A DNA stretch of 37,839 bases from Pseudomonas nicosulfuronedens (GCF_005877905.1 NZ_SWDV01000050.1:1-37839), one strand, 5' to 3'; counted from the first letter of the stretch, positions 17,958-26,231 are shown. A program made the numbers and translations. The notes: generated by a model from the sequence alone, not told the origin.

Positions 17958-18818
17958 ATGACCAACCTTGAACGCCTGCACTCGCAAGCCAAATCTGCCG
18001 GCGCTCCCGTCGATATGAACACACCGTCCCGCCCGGCATTCGACCGCACGGCGGCCACGTTGACCCTGATCCGCCAGAACCCCAACGTCCGTGGTGCTGA
18101 CTTGACTCGTCAGGTTGACCAGATGGAAGCGGAGTACCACCGCTCCGGTGTAGTCCCGAAGAATCCTCAAGCTGTAGTGCGCCGACATCACGGCAAGGTA
18201 AAGGCCCTGCACCGTGAGTTGTCCCAGGAGCTACGCGCTGTCGGATACCACGGGCGGTACGCATCCGCAAGTGAAGTCCAGGCCCTGCTAACCGAGGCGC
18301 ATGACAAGGCGCTGGAGGAGTCCCGCCCCTCTGCCAGAGCAATCCTGCGCGAGCAGGTAGGCGAGCAGGATGCCGCACGACTGGCCACCACCAAGAGTCG
18401 GCATATGAAGGCCGCCATGCAGAAGCTGGCGAACCACCCCACTGCTCAACTGCTGGAGGCCCAAGGCATGCGCACTGCACGCGACGTATCCGAAATTTGC
18501 AAAGCCACCTTGGCCGGTGGGGTCCAGGCGCTGTATCAGCGCGCTGATGTTGCCAAGCGCCTATCTGCTCAAGAAAAGCGAATGGCGGAGCTGAGCGCCT
18601 TGCAGGATGCCCAGGCTCGCGAACTGGAGGAGCTGCGCCGACAGCTTGCCCAGGCGCAGGCCAAGACCGAGGCGCGCCTATCCGCCGTCGAGAATGCCAC
18701 CGATTGGAAGGCTGCCGCTGTACGCCTCAAGGCTGAGGGATTGAATGCCGGGGAGATTGCCCGCCGTTTGGGGCAGAAGCATGAGACCGTGCGGAAGCAT
18801 CTCCAGCGCAACACCTGA
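17958..18818 (+). CDS. Hypothetical coiled-coil protein with C-terminal HTH
   Basis: A 286-residue protein without a recognised family. Residues about 195-240 form a long heptad-rich coiled coil (SAQEKRMAELSALQDAQARELEELRRQLAQAQAKTEARL). The C-terminus (WKAAAVRLKAEGLNAGEIARRLGQKHETVRKHLQ) is a clear helix-turn-helix of the resolvase/Hin or sigma-like type. The overall plan, helical body plus coiled coil plus HTH, recalls KfrA/Noc-like DNA-binding proteins, with the domain order reversed. The SD is AAGGAG at 17947-17952. It could be a segregation, replication or regulatory protein of the element. Function is unassigned. Confidence 0.75.
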   Translation: MTNLERLHSQAKSAGAPVDMNTPSRPAFDRTAATLTLIRQNPNVRGADLTRQVDQMEAEYHRSGVVPKNPQAVVRRHHGKVKALHRELSQELRAVGYHGRYASASEVQALLTEAHDKALEESRPSARAILREQVGEQDAARLATTKSRHMKAAMQKLANHPTAQLLEAQGMRTARDVSEICKATLAGGVQALYQRADVAKRLSAQEKRMAELSALQDAQARELEELRRQLAQAQAKTEARLSAVENATDWKAAAVRLKAEGLNAGEIARRLGQKHETVRKHLQRNT

Positions 18819-19053
18819 GTTCTATATGGTACGAAGTACCTATACAAATCCGCCGTTCTTGAGGTGGGACAGGTGGGACAGACTGTCCCGCCGCCCTGCA
18901 CTCACGGCCTGAAATCCGCCGCGCCCGCCGAAGGCCCTCAGCGGCCTACCCCGGCGCGACAACTAGAACCCATCGCCACCGCGCATGCCCACCGGGAAAC
19001 GCCCTTTACGCGCTCCCTGGGGCCTTGCTGCGCCCACTGAACAGAGAGAGACC
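18819..19053. other. Intergenic control region with palindromes and a tandem repeat
   Basis: Between two gene clusters of the element. It has GGTAC-GAA-GTACC (18828-18840), a tandem 9-bp repeat AGGTGGGAC (18862-18870, 18871-18879), and GGGACA-GAC-TGTCCC (18875-18889). This suggests a regulated promoter or replication-related site. The frame from 18985 to 19053 lacks an SD, so the next gene is taken to start at 19054. Confidence 0.45.
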
Positions 19054-19362
19054 ATGACCTACACCACACAGAACACGACACCCACGGGCTGCGTCGAGTT
19101 GGACTACCCGCTATTGGCCGAGGCGCTGCGGATGATGACTCGCGCCGATGTGCCCGGCCTGCATCTCCGCCAGCGAGATATGCGCTGGAACGCCTGCATC
19201 ACCCGAAACAAGGTGCGCTATCAGCGGACCTTCGGCTTCACGGAGAAGTACAAGGCGGTTGCATGGCTGATTTGCCAGCGGGCCGAGCTGATCGGAGCCG
19301 GGAAGTACATCGACGGTCGTAGTAAGGCTGCACGCCAAGCACGGGAGGCTGCTCATGTCTGA
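19054..19362 (+). CDS. Hypothetical protein, possible AP2-like DNA-binding fold
   Basis: A 102-residue protein. The central part (RQRDMRWNACITRNKVRYQRTFGF, then KYKAVAWLICQRAEL) has the W-x-A-x-I...Y...FG pattern seen in AP2/integrase-arm-type three-stranded-sheet DNA-binding domains of phages and mobile elements. The match is by eye and weak. The start at 19054 follows AGAGAGAG. The frame continues upstream to 18985 without an SD. It overlaps the next gene by 8 bp, forming a coupled run of small genes up to 20911. Confidence 0.65.
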   Translation: MTYTTQNTTPTGCVELDYPLLAEALRMMTRADVPGLHLRQRDMRWNACITRNKVRYQRTFGFTEKYKAVAWLICQRAELIGAGKYIDGRSKAARQAREAAHV

Positions 19363-19681
19363 CTTCCGCAGCGTGATCGACAGCCTAACAGCCCTCGGCC
19401 AGGACGAGACTGCTGCGGAGCGGCGTGCCCGTCTGGAAGCGAAGCGCACCCCACTGAGCCTGGAGGGGTTGAATGCCTTGGCGACAGATGCCGCCGACCA
19501 AATCTATCGAGACCGACTGCAAGGGCTCCCCGGCACCGAACCTTCCGCCGATCCGCCCTCAAGCATTGAGCAGGACGGCATAGGCACGTCTCCGCATGAC
19601 GCTGGAACTATCCGCGCCAACGGCGTGGGGTTGCGCACTACGCGCCGTGGGGCCGGCAACAGCCTGGGGATTCTCGCATGA
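19355..19681 (+). CDS. Hypothetical protein of integrative element
   Basis: A 108-residue protein of unknown function. The N-terminal half is helical and charged (MSDFRSVIDSLTALGQDETAAERRARLEAKR). The C-terminal half is low in secondary-structure signals and rich in Gly, Ser and Pro. It starts within the last codons of the previous gene and its stop overlaps the next ATG, so it is translated as part of an overlapping chain. No motif, signal peptide or membrane segment is seen. Confidence 0.6.
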   Translation: MSDFRSVIDSLTALGQDETAAERRARLEAKRTPLSLEGLNALATDAADQIYRDRLQGLPGTEPSADPPSSIEQDGIGTSPHDAGTIRANGVGLRTTRRGAGNSLGILA

Positions 19682-19872
19682 CCCGAGATGAAGAACTTCG
19701 CCTAGCCCTCGCCGCCGTTGAGCTTTACGCCGCTGGGCGCCTGATGGGAAACAGCCGCGTCCACGCTGTGCGGCTTGTCCTGCGGAAGGCCCGCGCATGG
19801 TGCCGTAAGGGATTCGCCCTGACTGAGTACCCGATTATCAAACGCCTTGCCCTGCACCGCTCGACCATTTAA
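19678..19872 (+). CDS. Hypothetical small basic protein
   Basis: A 64-residue basic protein (MTRDEELRLALAAVELYAAGRLMGNSRVHAVRLVLRKARAWCRKG and onward) with two helical segments and no recognised family. Its ATG overlaps the preceding stop by 4 bp (ATGA). The sequence after the second helix (LTEYPIIKRLALHRSTI) is not membrane-like. The tight overlaps with its neighbour are the main evidence that it is translated. Confidence 0.55.
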   Translation: MTRDEELRLALAAVELYAAGRLMGNSRVHAVRLVLRKARAWCRKGFALTEYPIIKRLALHRSTI

Positions 19873-19903
19873 CCGAACCGACCGAATTCCAAGGAGAGAG
19901 AAC

Positions 19904-20911
19904 ATGACCACCCACAAGACCAAGATGCACACCGTCCGCACTTCCGCTATCGCTGACGCCCTGCTGGTTTCCCTACGCACCGCCGTTGACCTGAGCCGCG
20001 AGCCTGTCCCGGCACTAACTGTCCCCACCGCCCCGGAGCAGTACGCCGAAGTGAAAGCCGGTCTGCATCGCATGGCCGAGCAGTTCGTTGACCCAGCCCG
20101 CGCCGAGACCCGCCGCACCAGCGTCGATGATGTTGCCCGCGAGTTCATCGACGTGCTGGCTCAAGCCGGGCGCAAGGGCCTGCCGTTCGAGCACCTGGGT
20201 AGCGCCCTGGAATACGACGACCAGTTGGCCGCTTATCGCTCCCGCCAAGATCAGTACGCGCGGAGCAGCAACAGCCGCGCCCAGGCCAACGCGGACGAAG
20301 TACAGTTCTGGGTCGAAGACCTGTTAGCTGTCCTGCGGGTGCGCCACGTCCTGGGCGTCGAGGCCGTTGCCGATGCCGCCGAAGCGGGCAACAAGCTGCT
20401 GGCCAGCTCCGCCCTGGACCTTGTGGCGCGAGAGAAGCTGAACAGCAGTGGCGCGCAGGGTTTGCCGATCCTGGCCGCTGGCCGTGGACTGATGTTGCTG
20501 CGCGATGCCGGCGCAGAGGCCGGTGCCTTGGAGCTGGCAGACCTTGAAGTTCTGGTGGCGCTGGCTGGCCTGGAGCTGTTCCCTGCTGCGCTGCCCGGTT
20601 ACGGCCTGGGCATGGATGCGCTGTCCTTCACCTTGGACACTTCACAGGTGCGCGTCGATGCTCGTGGCGCCGTGCTGTACCGCGAAGCCCAGACCGCGCA
20701 GGGGCGCAGCGTGCTGCCGCATTCGGTCATTGCGGGCGTAAGCAAACAGGCGGTGAAGGAGCTTCAAGCTGGCGTCGATTCCCGCCTGGACAACGTACCG
20801 CATAACTTCGCAGAGGCCGGCATCGGCGATAGCACTCTGGAGCAGTCCCGCCGCTATGTGCAAGGTAACGGCGGGCTGAACATGCTGGAGTTCTCGAAGC
20901 GCATGGGGTGA
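19904..20911 (+). CDS. Hypothetical 335-residue protein of integrative element
   Basis: The largest unrecognised gene in the element, 335 residues, soluble, Ala/Leu-rich. No signal peptide or membrane segment is seen. Residues about 85-200 are helical (DDVAREFIDVLAQAGRKGLP, VQFWVEDLLAVLRVRHVLGVEAVADAAEAGNKLL). The C-terminal part (AVLYREAQTAQGRSVLPHSVIAGV, then LQAGVDSRLDNVPHNFAEAG) is more mixed. ATG 19904 has a strong AAGGAG SD; the upstream frame to 19847 lies in the previous gene. No Walker, HUH, primase or nuclease motif is visible to me, so a replication role cannot be argued from motifs. It is the last plus-strand gene of the element. Confidence 0.75.
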   Translation: MTTHKTKMHTVRTSAIADALLVSLRTAVDLSREPVPALTVPTAPEQYAEVKAGLHRMAEQFVDPARAETRRTSVDDVAREFIDVLAQAGRKGLPFEHLGSALEYDDQLAAYRSRQDQYARSSNSRAQANADEVQFWVEDLLAVLRVRHVLGVEAVADAAEAGNKLLASSALDLVAREKLNSSGAQGLPILAAGRGLMLLRDAGAEAGALELADLEVLVALAGLELFPAALPGYGLGMDALSFTLDTSQVRVDARGAVLYREAQTAQGRSVLPHSVIAGVSKQAVKELQAGVDSRLDNVPHNFAEAGIGDSTLEQSRRYVQGNGGLNMLEFSKRMG

Positions 20912-20915
20912 GTGG

Positions 20916-21185
20916 CTACTGCTTAAAGCCGTCTAGTCGGGCGTCTGAAATCATCGGAAGCTGCTGGCCGTTGTAACACTGCAAGATGAATTGCCGCATG
21001 GCAGTGTTCAACTGGCCAGCCCGGTGGGTATCAATTCGGGATGCAAGTTCGTTTGCCTCTTCTACGCTGGCGCCCTCGCTCCGGGCTGCGAGGTAGATGT
21101 ATGCGCGAACGGCTTTCTTTCCTCGGCTCATCGCAAAGATAAACAAGCCCGCCGCCACTACAACGATTAGAGCGATGATCTCCAT
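20916..21185 (-). CDS. Small single-pass membrane protein
   Basis: An 89-residue protein with an N-terminal transmembrane helix (EIIALIVVVAAGLFIFAMS) followed by a basic stop-transfer (RGKKAVRAYIYLAARSEG). A helical cytoplasmic domain ends ...QQLPMISDARLDGFKQ. There is no recognised family. An AAGGGAG SD precedes ATG 21185. It converges on the 335-residue gene with 4 bp between stops. As the last gene before the candidate attR, it occupies a position often used by entry-exclusion, immunity or other passenger genes. That is context only. Confidence 0.7.
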   Translation of the reverse strand: MEIIALIVVVAAGLFIFAMSRGKKAVRAYIYLAARSEGASVEEANELASRIDTHRAGQLNTAMRQFILQCYNGQQLPMISDARLDGFKQ

Positions 21186-21281
21186 GCACTAACTCCCTTG
21201 GCTAAATGCATGAAATATAGTGCTGCGTCATAGGATGGCAATAGGCCGCCTCTGTTGCTTATTACAGCCTCTCTGCCTGGC

Positions 21282-21292
21282 AATGGGGCACA
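21282..21292. repeat. Candidate attR core (11-bp direct repeat)
   Basis: AATGGGGCACA, identical to 14091-14101. Sequence to its right up to queE would be the original host intergenic DNA under this model. Confidence 0.4.
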
Positions 21293-21530
21293 CGACCGGG
21301 GCACCGGCCCGCTATTAATGACCCGATAAACGGTTTCCGACCAGTAGCCATGCGGGTTGTAGACCGATTGTCCGCTTCTTCGTTAGAATTCCCGCCCCCG
21401 GAAAGCGCCAGTGGTTTCAGCTCGGCTGATGTCTGCTTTGTTCCGGGCCTTCCGGGCGCCTGTGAGCGCGCCCACGACTCCAACGCAACGGAGGCGGATG
21501 GCCTGTGTAGCCGTCACGCCCGTGGCTGAT
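21293..21530 (+). promoter_or_regulatory. queE leader with possible promoter
   Basis: Together with 21186-21281 this makes 345 bp without a gene. A -10-like TAGAAT lies at 21384-21389; no good -35 is seen at 17 bp. The ~140-nt leader before queE contains GGAGG at 21490-21494. I do not recognise a preQ1 riboswitch fold in it. Confidence 0.35.
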
Positions 21531-22178
21531 ATGCAACAGACCCTGCGCATTACCGAGATTTTCTACTCGTTGCAGGGGGAAACGCGCACCGCCGGCTTGC
21601 CGACCGTGTTCGTACGCCTGACCGGCTGTCCCCTGCGCTGCAATTACTGCGATACCGCCTATGCCTTCAGTGGCGGCGAGATCCAGACCCTCGATGCCAT
21701 CCTTGAGCAAGTCGCCCAGTACCGACCACGCTACGTCTGCGTGACCGGCGGCGAGCCCTTGGCCCAGCCCAATTGCATCCCGCTGCTGCAACGCCTGTGC
21801 GATGCCGGCTATGACGTCTCGCTGGAAACCAGTGGCGCGCTGGACATTTCCGCCACCGACCGCCGTGTCAGCCGTGTGCTCGACCTCAAGACGCCGGGCT
21901 CCGGCGAGGTGTCGCGCAATCGCTACGACAATATTGGCGAGCTGACGGCCAATGACCAGGTGAAGTTCGTCATCTGTTCCCGCGAGGACTACGACTGGGC
22001 GGTATCCAAGCTGATCGAGTACCGCCTGGAGCAACGTGCTGGCGAAGTCCTGTTCTCGCCTAGCCACCGTGAAGTGGATGCGCGTGCGCTGGCCGACTGG
22101 ATTGTCAGCGATAACCTGCCGGTGCGCCTGCAACTGCAGCTGCACAAGATTCTCTGGAACGACGAACCGGGCCATTGA
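21531..22178 (+). CDS. queE: 7-carboxy-7-deazaguanine synthase QueE
   Basis: A 215-residue radical-SAM enzyme that converts 6-carboxytetrahydropterin to 7-carboxy-7-deazaguanine in queuosine biosynthesis. The CxxxCxxC cluster motif is CPLRCNYC (residues about 34-41), with the SAM-binding [10 protein letters not shown] following. The start [18 protein letters not shown] gives the usual family length. ATG 21531 lacks a good SD; ATG 21498, preceded by GGAGG, would add 11 residues (MACVAVTPVAD) and is a real alternative. It is followed 19 bp later by queC. The integrative element ends upstream, so its native promoter region may have been altered. Confidence 0.94.
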   Translation: MQQTLRITEIFYSLQGETRTAGLPTVFVRLTGCPLRCNYCDTAYAFSGGEIQTLDAILEQVAQYRPRYVCVTGGEPLAQPNCIPLLQRLCDAGYDVSLETSGALDISATDRRVSRVLDLKTPGSGEVSRNRYDNIGELTANDQVKFVICSREDYDWAVSKLIEYRLEQRAGEVLFSPSHREVDARALADWIVSDNLPVRLQLQLHKILWNDEPGH

Positions 22179-22197
22179 GCGCGGAGGAGACCTTCTC

Positions 22198-22890
22198 ATG
22201 TCCATCAAGCAATCCGTGAACGACAAGAAAGCCGTAATCCTGCTCTCCGGCGGCCTGGACTCTGCGACCGTGATCGCCATGGCCAAGGCCGAAGGCTACG
22301 ACTGCTACACCATGAGCTTCGACTACGGGCAGCGTCACCGTGCCGAGTTGCAGGCTGCCGAGCGGGTCGCGCGGCAGCAGGGAGTGATCGAGCATAAGGT
22401 CATTGGCCTGAACCTGAACGGTATCGGTGGCTCCGCCCTGACCGATAGCAGCATCGATGTGCCTGAGGCGCCAAGCGAAGGCATCCCGGTGACCTACGTG
22501 CCGGCGCGCAACACTGTGTTCCTGTCCCTTGCTCTGGGATGGGCGGAGGTGCTGGGTGCGCGCGATATCTTTATCGGCGTGAATGCCGTGGATTACTCCG
22601 GCTATCCGGACTGCCGTCCGGAGTTCGTCAAAGCCTTCGAGCGCATGGCGAATCTGGCGACCAAGGCAGGTGTGGAGGGCGACGGCTTCCGCATCCAGGC
22701 ACCGCTGCAGTTCCTCTCCAAGGCGCAGATCATCGAGGCGGGCATCGCTCAGGGCGTGGACTACAGCCTGACCGTTTCCTGCTATCAGGCCGATGATGAC
22801 GGGCGTGCGTGCGGTAAATGCGACAGCTGCCGACTGCGTTCTGAAGGCTTTGCGGCGGCCGGAATTTCCGACCCGACGCGATATTTCTGA
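22198..22890 (+). CDS. queC: 7-cyano-7-deazaguanine (preQ0) synthase QueC
   Basis: A 230-residue ATP-dependent synthase making preQ0 from CDG and ammonia, the step after QueE. The PP-loop [19 protein letters not shown] is near residue 15. The [12 protein letters not shown] motif and a C-terminal zinc site ([18 protein letters not shown]) are present. ATG 22198 has a strong GGAGGAG SD. The frame continuing upstream to 22036 lies in queE. It is directly upstream of tRNA-Lys, an arrangement also found in P. aeruginosa. Confidence 0.96.
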   Translation: MSIKQSVNDKKAVILLSGGLDSATVIAMAKAEGYDCYTMSFDYGQRHRAELQAAERVARQQGVIEHKVIGLNLNGIGGSALTDSSIDVPEAPSEGIPVTYVPARNTVFLSLALGWAEVLGARDIFIGVNAVDYSGYPDCRPEFVKAFERMANLATKAGVEGDGFRIQAPLQFLSKAQIIEAGIAQGVDYSLTVSCYQADDDGRACGKCDSCRLRSEGFAAAGISDPTRYF

Positions 22891-22909
22891 AAAAAGTTTT
22901 CGCGGGGTG

Positions 22910-22937
22910 TTGTTTTTACGTTAGAAATCAGTATTAT
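22910..22937 (+). promoter_or_regulatory. Candidate tRNA-Lys promoter
   Basis: TTGTTT (22910-22915), 16 bp, TATTAT (22932-22937), 12 bp before the tRNA 5' end. Confidence 0.6.
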
Positions 22938-22949
22938 ACGCACCACGTC

Positions 22950-23025
22950 GGGTCGTTAGCTCAGTCGGTAGAGCAGTTGGCTTTTAACCAATTGGTCGTA
23001 GGTTCGAATCCTACACGACCCACCA
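22950..23025 (+). tRNA. tRNA-Lys (anticodon TTT)
   Basis: A 76-nt cloverleaf with encoded CCA. The acceptor stem is GGGTCGT / ACGACCC, D-loop AGCTCAGTCGGTAGAGC, anticodon loop CTTTTAA and T-loop GGTTCGAATCC. In P. aeruginosa the tRNA-Lys next to queC is the attachment site of PAPI-2-type islands. Here the site is followed directly by a terminator and nadA, so it appears empty. Confidence 0.98.
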
Positions 23026-23040
23026 TCAAATCCTGTGAAA

Positions 23041-23070
23041 GCCCCGTGATCGAAAGATCACGGGGCTTTT
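23041..23070 (+). terminator. Rho-independent terminator after tRNA-Lys
   Basis: A perfect 11-bp stem GCCCCGTGATC / GATCACGGGGC with a GAAA tetraloop and a TTTT tail. Confidence 0.95.
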
Positions 23071-23182
23071 GCCATGTGCCGGAAAAAGTCTGCTGTACGG
23101 CCATCGACGCCGCGTCGCATCCAGGGCGGTGGTGATAAAATCGCCGGCATAATCAGACCGTGCCTGTTGAGGTTTTCACACG

Positions 23183-24241
23183 ATGTCCCAGATTTCCGAA
23201 CGCCTGCTGGTCCAGGCCCATCTGGCGGCGAAGCAGCCGCGGATCCTGAGTGCACAGGAAGAGGCTGACTACCGTGCGGCCATCGCCACCGAGCTGAAAG
23301 CGCAGAACGCCGTGCTCGTCGCGCACTACTACTGCGATCCGGTGATCCAGGCGCTAGCTGAAGAGACCGGTGGCTGCGTTTCCGATTCGCTGGAAATGGC
23401 CCGTTTTGGCAACCAGCATTCGGCGCAGACCGTGGTGGTGGCCGGTGTTCGCTTCATGGGCGAGACCGCAAAAATCCTTAACCCGGAAAAGCGCGTACTC
23501 ATGCCGACCCTGGAGGCAACCTGTTCGCTGGACCTGGGTTGCCCGGTGGAGGAGTTCTCCGCCTTCTGCGACAAGCATCCCGAACGCACCGTGGTGGTCT
23601 ACGCGAATACCTCGGCAGCGGTGAAGGCGCGTGCTGACTGGGTGGTGACCTCCAGCTGCGCCGTGGAAATCGTCGAGCACCTGATGGACAACGGCGAGCC
23701 GATCCTCTGGGCACCGGACCAGCACCTGGGCCGCTACATCCAGCGCGAGACTGGCGCCGACATGCTGCTCTGGGACGGTGCCTGCATCGTCCACGAGGAA
23801 TTCAAGGCCAAGCAGCTGGAAGACCTCAAGGCGATCTACCCGGACGCCGCGATCCTGGTGCACCCCGAGTCGCCGGAGGCGGTGGTGGACCTGGCCGATG
23901 CCGTGGGCTCCACCAGTCAGCTGATCAAGGCCGCACAGACGATGCCGAACAAGCACTTCATCGTCGCCACCGACCGCGGCATCTTCTACAAGATGCAGCA
24001 GCTGTGCCCGGACAAGGAGTTCATTGAAGCGCCCACCGCCGGCAACGGCGCGGCTTGCCGCAGCTGTGCGCACTGCCCGTGGATGGCCATGAATACCCTG
24101 GAGCGCACCCTGGCGTGCCTGAAGGAAGGTTCGGGTGAAATCTTCGTCGACCCGGCGCTGATTCCCAAGGCAATCAAACCGCTCAAGCGCATGCTCGATT
24201 TCACCCGGGCGGCGAAGCTGAAGCTGGCGGGCAATGCCTGA
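23183..24241 (+). CDS. nadA: Quinolinate synthase NadA
   Basis: A 352-residue [4Fe-4S] enzyme that condenses iminoaspartate (from NadB) with dihydroxyacetone phosphate to quinolinate in de novo NAD synthesis. The conserved cysteines fall in [26 protein letters not shown] and [11 protein letters not shown]. The family motifs [13 protein letters not shown] and [16 protein letters not shown] are present. The ATG at 23183 is preceded by a short region containing TAAAAT and CATAAT -10-like elements. It ends at a shared bidirectional terminator. Confidence 0.97.
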   Translation: MSQISERLLVQAHLAAKQPRILSAQEEADYRAAIATELKAQNAVLVAHYYCDPVIQALAEETGGCVSDSLEMARFGNQHSAQTVVVAGVRFMGETAKILNPEKRVLMPTLEATCSLDLGCPVEEFSAFCDKHPERTVVVYANTSAAVKARADWVVTSSCAVEIVEHLMDNGEPILWAPDQHLGRYIQRETGADMLLWDGACIVHEEFKAKQLEDLKAIYPDAAILVHPESPEAVVDLADAVGSTSQLIKAAQTMPNKHFIVATDRGIFYKMQQLCPDKEFIEAPTAGNGAACRSCAHCPWMAMNTLERTLACLKEGSGEIFVDPALIPKAIKPLKRMLDFTRAAKLKLAGNA

Positions 24242-24257
24242 TCAGATTGCATGAATG

Positions 24258-24285
24258 AAAAAGCCCGGCAGATGCCGGGCTTTTT
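24258..24285. terminator. Bidirectional terminator between nadA and the M48 protease gene
   Basis: AAAAAGCCCGGCA-GA-TGCCGGGCTTTTT: an 8-bp GC stem with A/T runs serving both convergent genes. Confidence 0.93.
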
Positions 24286-24303
24286 CATGGGCGAGGGAAT
24301 GGC

Positions 24304-25740
24304 TCAGCGGCCCATCATTTCCTTGAGGATGCGTTCCTGGTCGCGGAACTCCTGCTGTCGGGCATCCAGGCGCGCGGCCAGGGTGAAGTTGCCGCCGGCT
24401 CGGCGCTTGGCGAAGTCCAGCTGCTCGATCGCCTGCTTGTAGTCGCCGGTGAGCGCGTAGTACTCCGCGCGGGCCTGGTACACGCCAATGGCGTTGCCAC
24501 TCAAGGTGCAGGCGTCGGCCAGGCGGCTCCAGACGTCCGGGTCCAGCGGACGGCGCTGGGATAGCTTGAACAGCGTCTTTTCGGCGTCGGCCGCGCGGTT
24601 GGTTTTCATCATCAGGTCGGCATTGGCCTGGATCAGCGGGTAGCTGTCCGGGTACTGGCCGAGCATCTTCTGTACCCGTGCCTGGGCGTCGGGCAGCTTG
24701 TTCGCGGTGATATCGACGTCGGCCATCGCCAGGTTGTAGCTGATGTCGTTGGGCGCCTTGGCGAGCAGTTGCTGCAGGTTGCTGCGGGCGTCGTTGAGCT
24801 GGCCGATCTTGGTCTGCGACAGCGCCAGGCCGTAGCGGGCGGCATCATTCTTCGGGTCTTCGTCGAGCTGCGCGCGGAACTGCTTGCTGGCCATGCCCGG
24901 AGTGTCCTCGAACATCTGCTGGACGCGGGCGCGCATCAGTTCATAACGCAGTGAGTCTTCCTTGCCACCCTTGGGATATTGCTCGGCGCGGTTGCGGGTG
25001 TCGGCGATACGGGATTCGGTGACCGGGTGGGTCAGCAGGAATTCCGGCGGCTTGCCCTCGTAGCGGTACTGGCGGGCCAGGCGCTCGAACATGTTGGGCA
25101 TGGAGCGCGGGTCGTAGCCTGCGCGGACCATGGTGGCAACGCCGACACGGTCGGCTTCCTGCTCGTTCTGACGGGAGAAACGCAGTTGGTTCTGGATGGC
25201 TGCGGCCTGGGTGCCGGCGATGGCGGCGATACCGGCGTCACCGGCGCCGGCTGCGGCGGCGATGATGCCGGCGAGCATGGCGGCCATCACTGGTACCTGC
25301 ATGCGCTGCTGCGCCTCGATGCCGCGGGCGAAGTGGCGTTGACTCAGGTGGCCGAGTTCGTGCGCCAGTACCGCGATGTATTCGCCTTCGGTCTGGGCAT
25401 AGATGAACAGGCCGCCGTTCACGCCAACCACGCCGCCGGGGGCGGCGAAGGCGTTGATCTGCTTGTCGCGGATCAGGATGAAGGCCAGGCGGTGGTCCTG
25501 CAGTTCACTCGACTCGGCCAGACGATAGACGCTGGACTCGACGTAGTCCTTGAGTTGCGGATCGTTGAGCGTGTCGACCTGGTTGCGCAGCATGCTCAGC
25601 CAGGCGCGGCCTAGCTGGAATTCCTGCTCCGGGGAAACAATGGACGAGCTGGCGTCCCCCAGGGAAGGAAGGTCATCCGCCAGAGCCGGCGTGGCGAGAG
25701 CGACAGCGAGCGACAGCAGGGCAGGGCGGAGTACTTTCAT
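24304..25740 (-). CDS. bepA: M48 metalloprotease with TPR domain, BepA-like
   Basis: A 478-residue periplasmic protease/chaperone of the BepA (YfgC) type, involved in outer-membrane protein (LptD) assembly and quality control. There is a signal peptide (MKVLRPALLSLAVALATPALA). The zinc motif HELGH (VLAHELGHLSQRHFARG) is near residue 130, and the third ligand Glu lies in NEQEADRVG. A Gly/Ala-rich hydrophobic loop and a C-terminal set of about four TPR units follow. ATG 25740 is preferred; a GTG two codons upstream (25746) is possible. It is transcribed opposite to nadA and divergently from the TusA-like gene. Domain calls are firm; the BepA name is by resemblance. Confidence 0.9.
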   Translation of the reverse strand: MKVLRPALLSLAVALATPALADDLPSLGDASSSIVSPEQEFQLGRAWLSMLRNQVDTLNDPQLKDYVESSVYRLAESSELQDHRLAFILIRDKQINAFAAPGGVVGVNGGLFIYAQTEGEYIAVLAHELGHLSQRHFARGIEAQQRMQVPVMAAMLAGIIAAAAGAGDAGIAAIAGTQAAAIQNQLRFSRQNEQEADRVGVATMVRAGYDPRSMPNMFERLARQYRYEGKPPEFLLTHPVTESRIADTRNRAEQYPKGGKEDSLRYELMRARVQQMFEDTPGMASKQFRAQLDEDPKNDAARYGLALSQTKIGQLNDARSNLQQLLAKAPNDISYNLAMADVDITANKLPDAQARVQKMLGQYPDSYPLIQANADLMMKTNRAADAEKTLFKLSQRRPLDPDVWSRLADACTLSGNAIGVYQARAEYYALTGDYKQAIEQLDFAKRRAGGNFTLAARLDARQQEFRDQERILKEMMGR

Positions 25741-25966
25741 GTACACGAGGCTCGTTCCGAGAAAGGCTCTACTTTAGCCGTACGCTATCGCCTATGCCTA
25801 GTTTGCAGGACGGAAGTGCGGCGCAATTCGAATCGGGTATTTTCTGCTTTGTCGCCCTTCTAGACCCTGATGCTGACGGCTTGATTAATGAACAGCGTCT
25901 CGGCCGGGCCTGGTTACTTTTCCAACGCTTTCGGTATTCTTGGGCGCCCTGACCGGAGTTCGTTCG

Positions 25967-26218
25967 ATGTCCGATTCCACGCCGTCTGTCCCCGCCTGTG
26001 ACGCGGAGCTGGACGCCAGCGGTCTCAATTGTCCGTTACCGCTGCTCAAGGCCAAGCTCGAGCTGAACCGCCTTCCCAGTGGGGCGGTGCTCAAGGTGAT
26101 TGCCACCGACGCTGGCTCCCAGCGCGACTTTCGCGTTTTTGCCGAGCTTGCCGGGCACTCGCTGCTGCATGAAGAGGTCGAAGCCGGCGTCTATCGCTAC
26201 TGGCTACGCAAGAAGTAG
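25967..26218 (+). CDS. tusA: TusA/SirA-family sulfur-carrier-like protein
   Basis: An 83-residue TusA-like protein with the defining CPxP motif (LDASGLNCPLPLLKAKLELN), whose Cys carries a persulfide. TusA proteins relay sulfur for tRNA thiolation and molybdenum-cofactor work. The positional equivalent PA1006 of P. aeruginosa has been linked to molybdenum homeostasis and nitrate respiration. ATG 25967 follows GGAG. A TTG at 25940 is possible but unsupported. The following hairpin and the perM gene 57 bp downstream suggest a two-gene unit. Confidence 0.9.
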   Translation: MSDSTPSVPACDAELDASGLNCPLPLLKAKLELNRLPSGAVLKVIATDAGSQRDFRVFAELAGHSLLHEEVEAGVYRYWLRKK

Positions 26219-26231
26219 TCCTGAAGTTTCC

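Larger units (their letters stand above)
14091..21292. mobile_element. Cryptic integrative element between cpoB and queE
   Basis: About 7.2 kb separates two genes (cpoB, queE) that are neighbours in P. aeruginosa. It begins with a tyrosine integrase reading inward and ends with a short spacer before queE. Contents: integrase, DUF1508-like gene, res-like site and serine resolvase, seven small unrecognised plus-strand genes, and one minus-strand membrane protein. Eleven-base direct repeats AATGGGGCACA occur at 14091-14101 and 21282-21292 and are the best candidate att cores. No tRNA is used. No transposase, phage structural, relaxase or resistance gene is recognisable. Boundaries are inferred. 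Confidence 0.75.

Noticed and set aside
21293..21530. preQ1 riboswitch in the queE leader
   Set aside because: The leader is long and the pathway is right, but I could not find the short pseudoknot pattern with conserved loop; only a -10-like TAGAAT is supportable.
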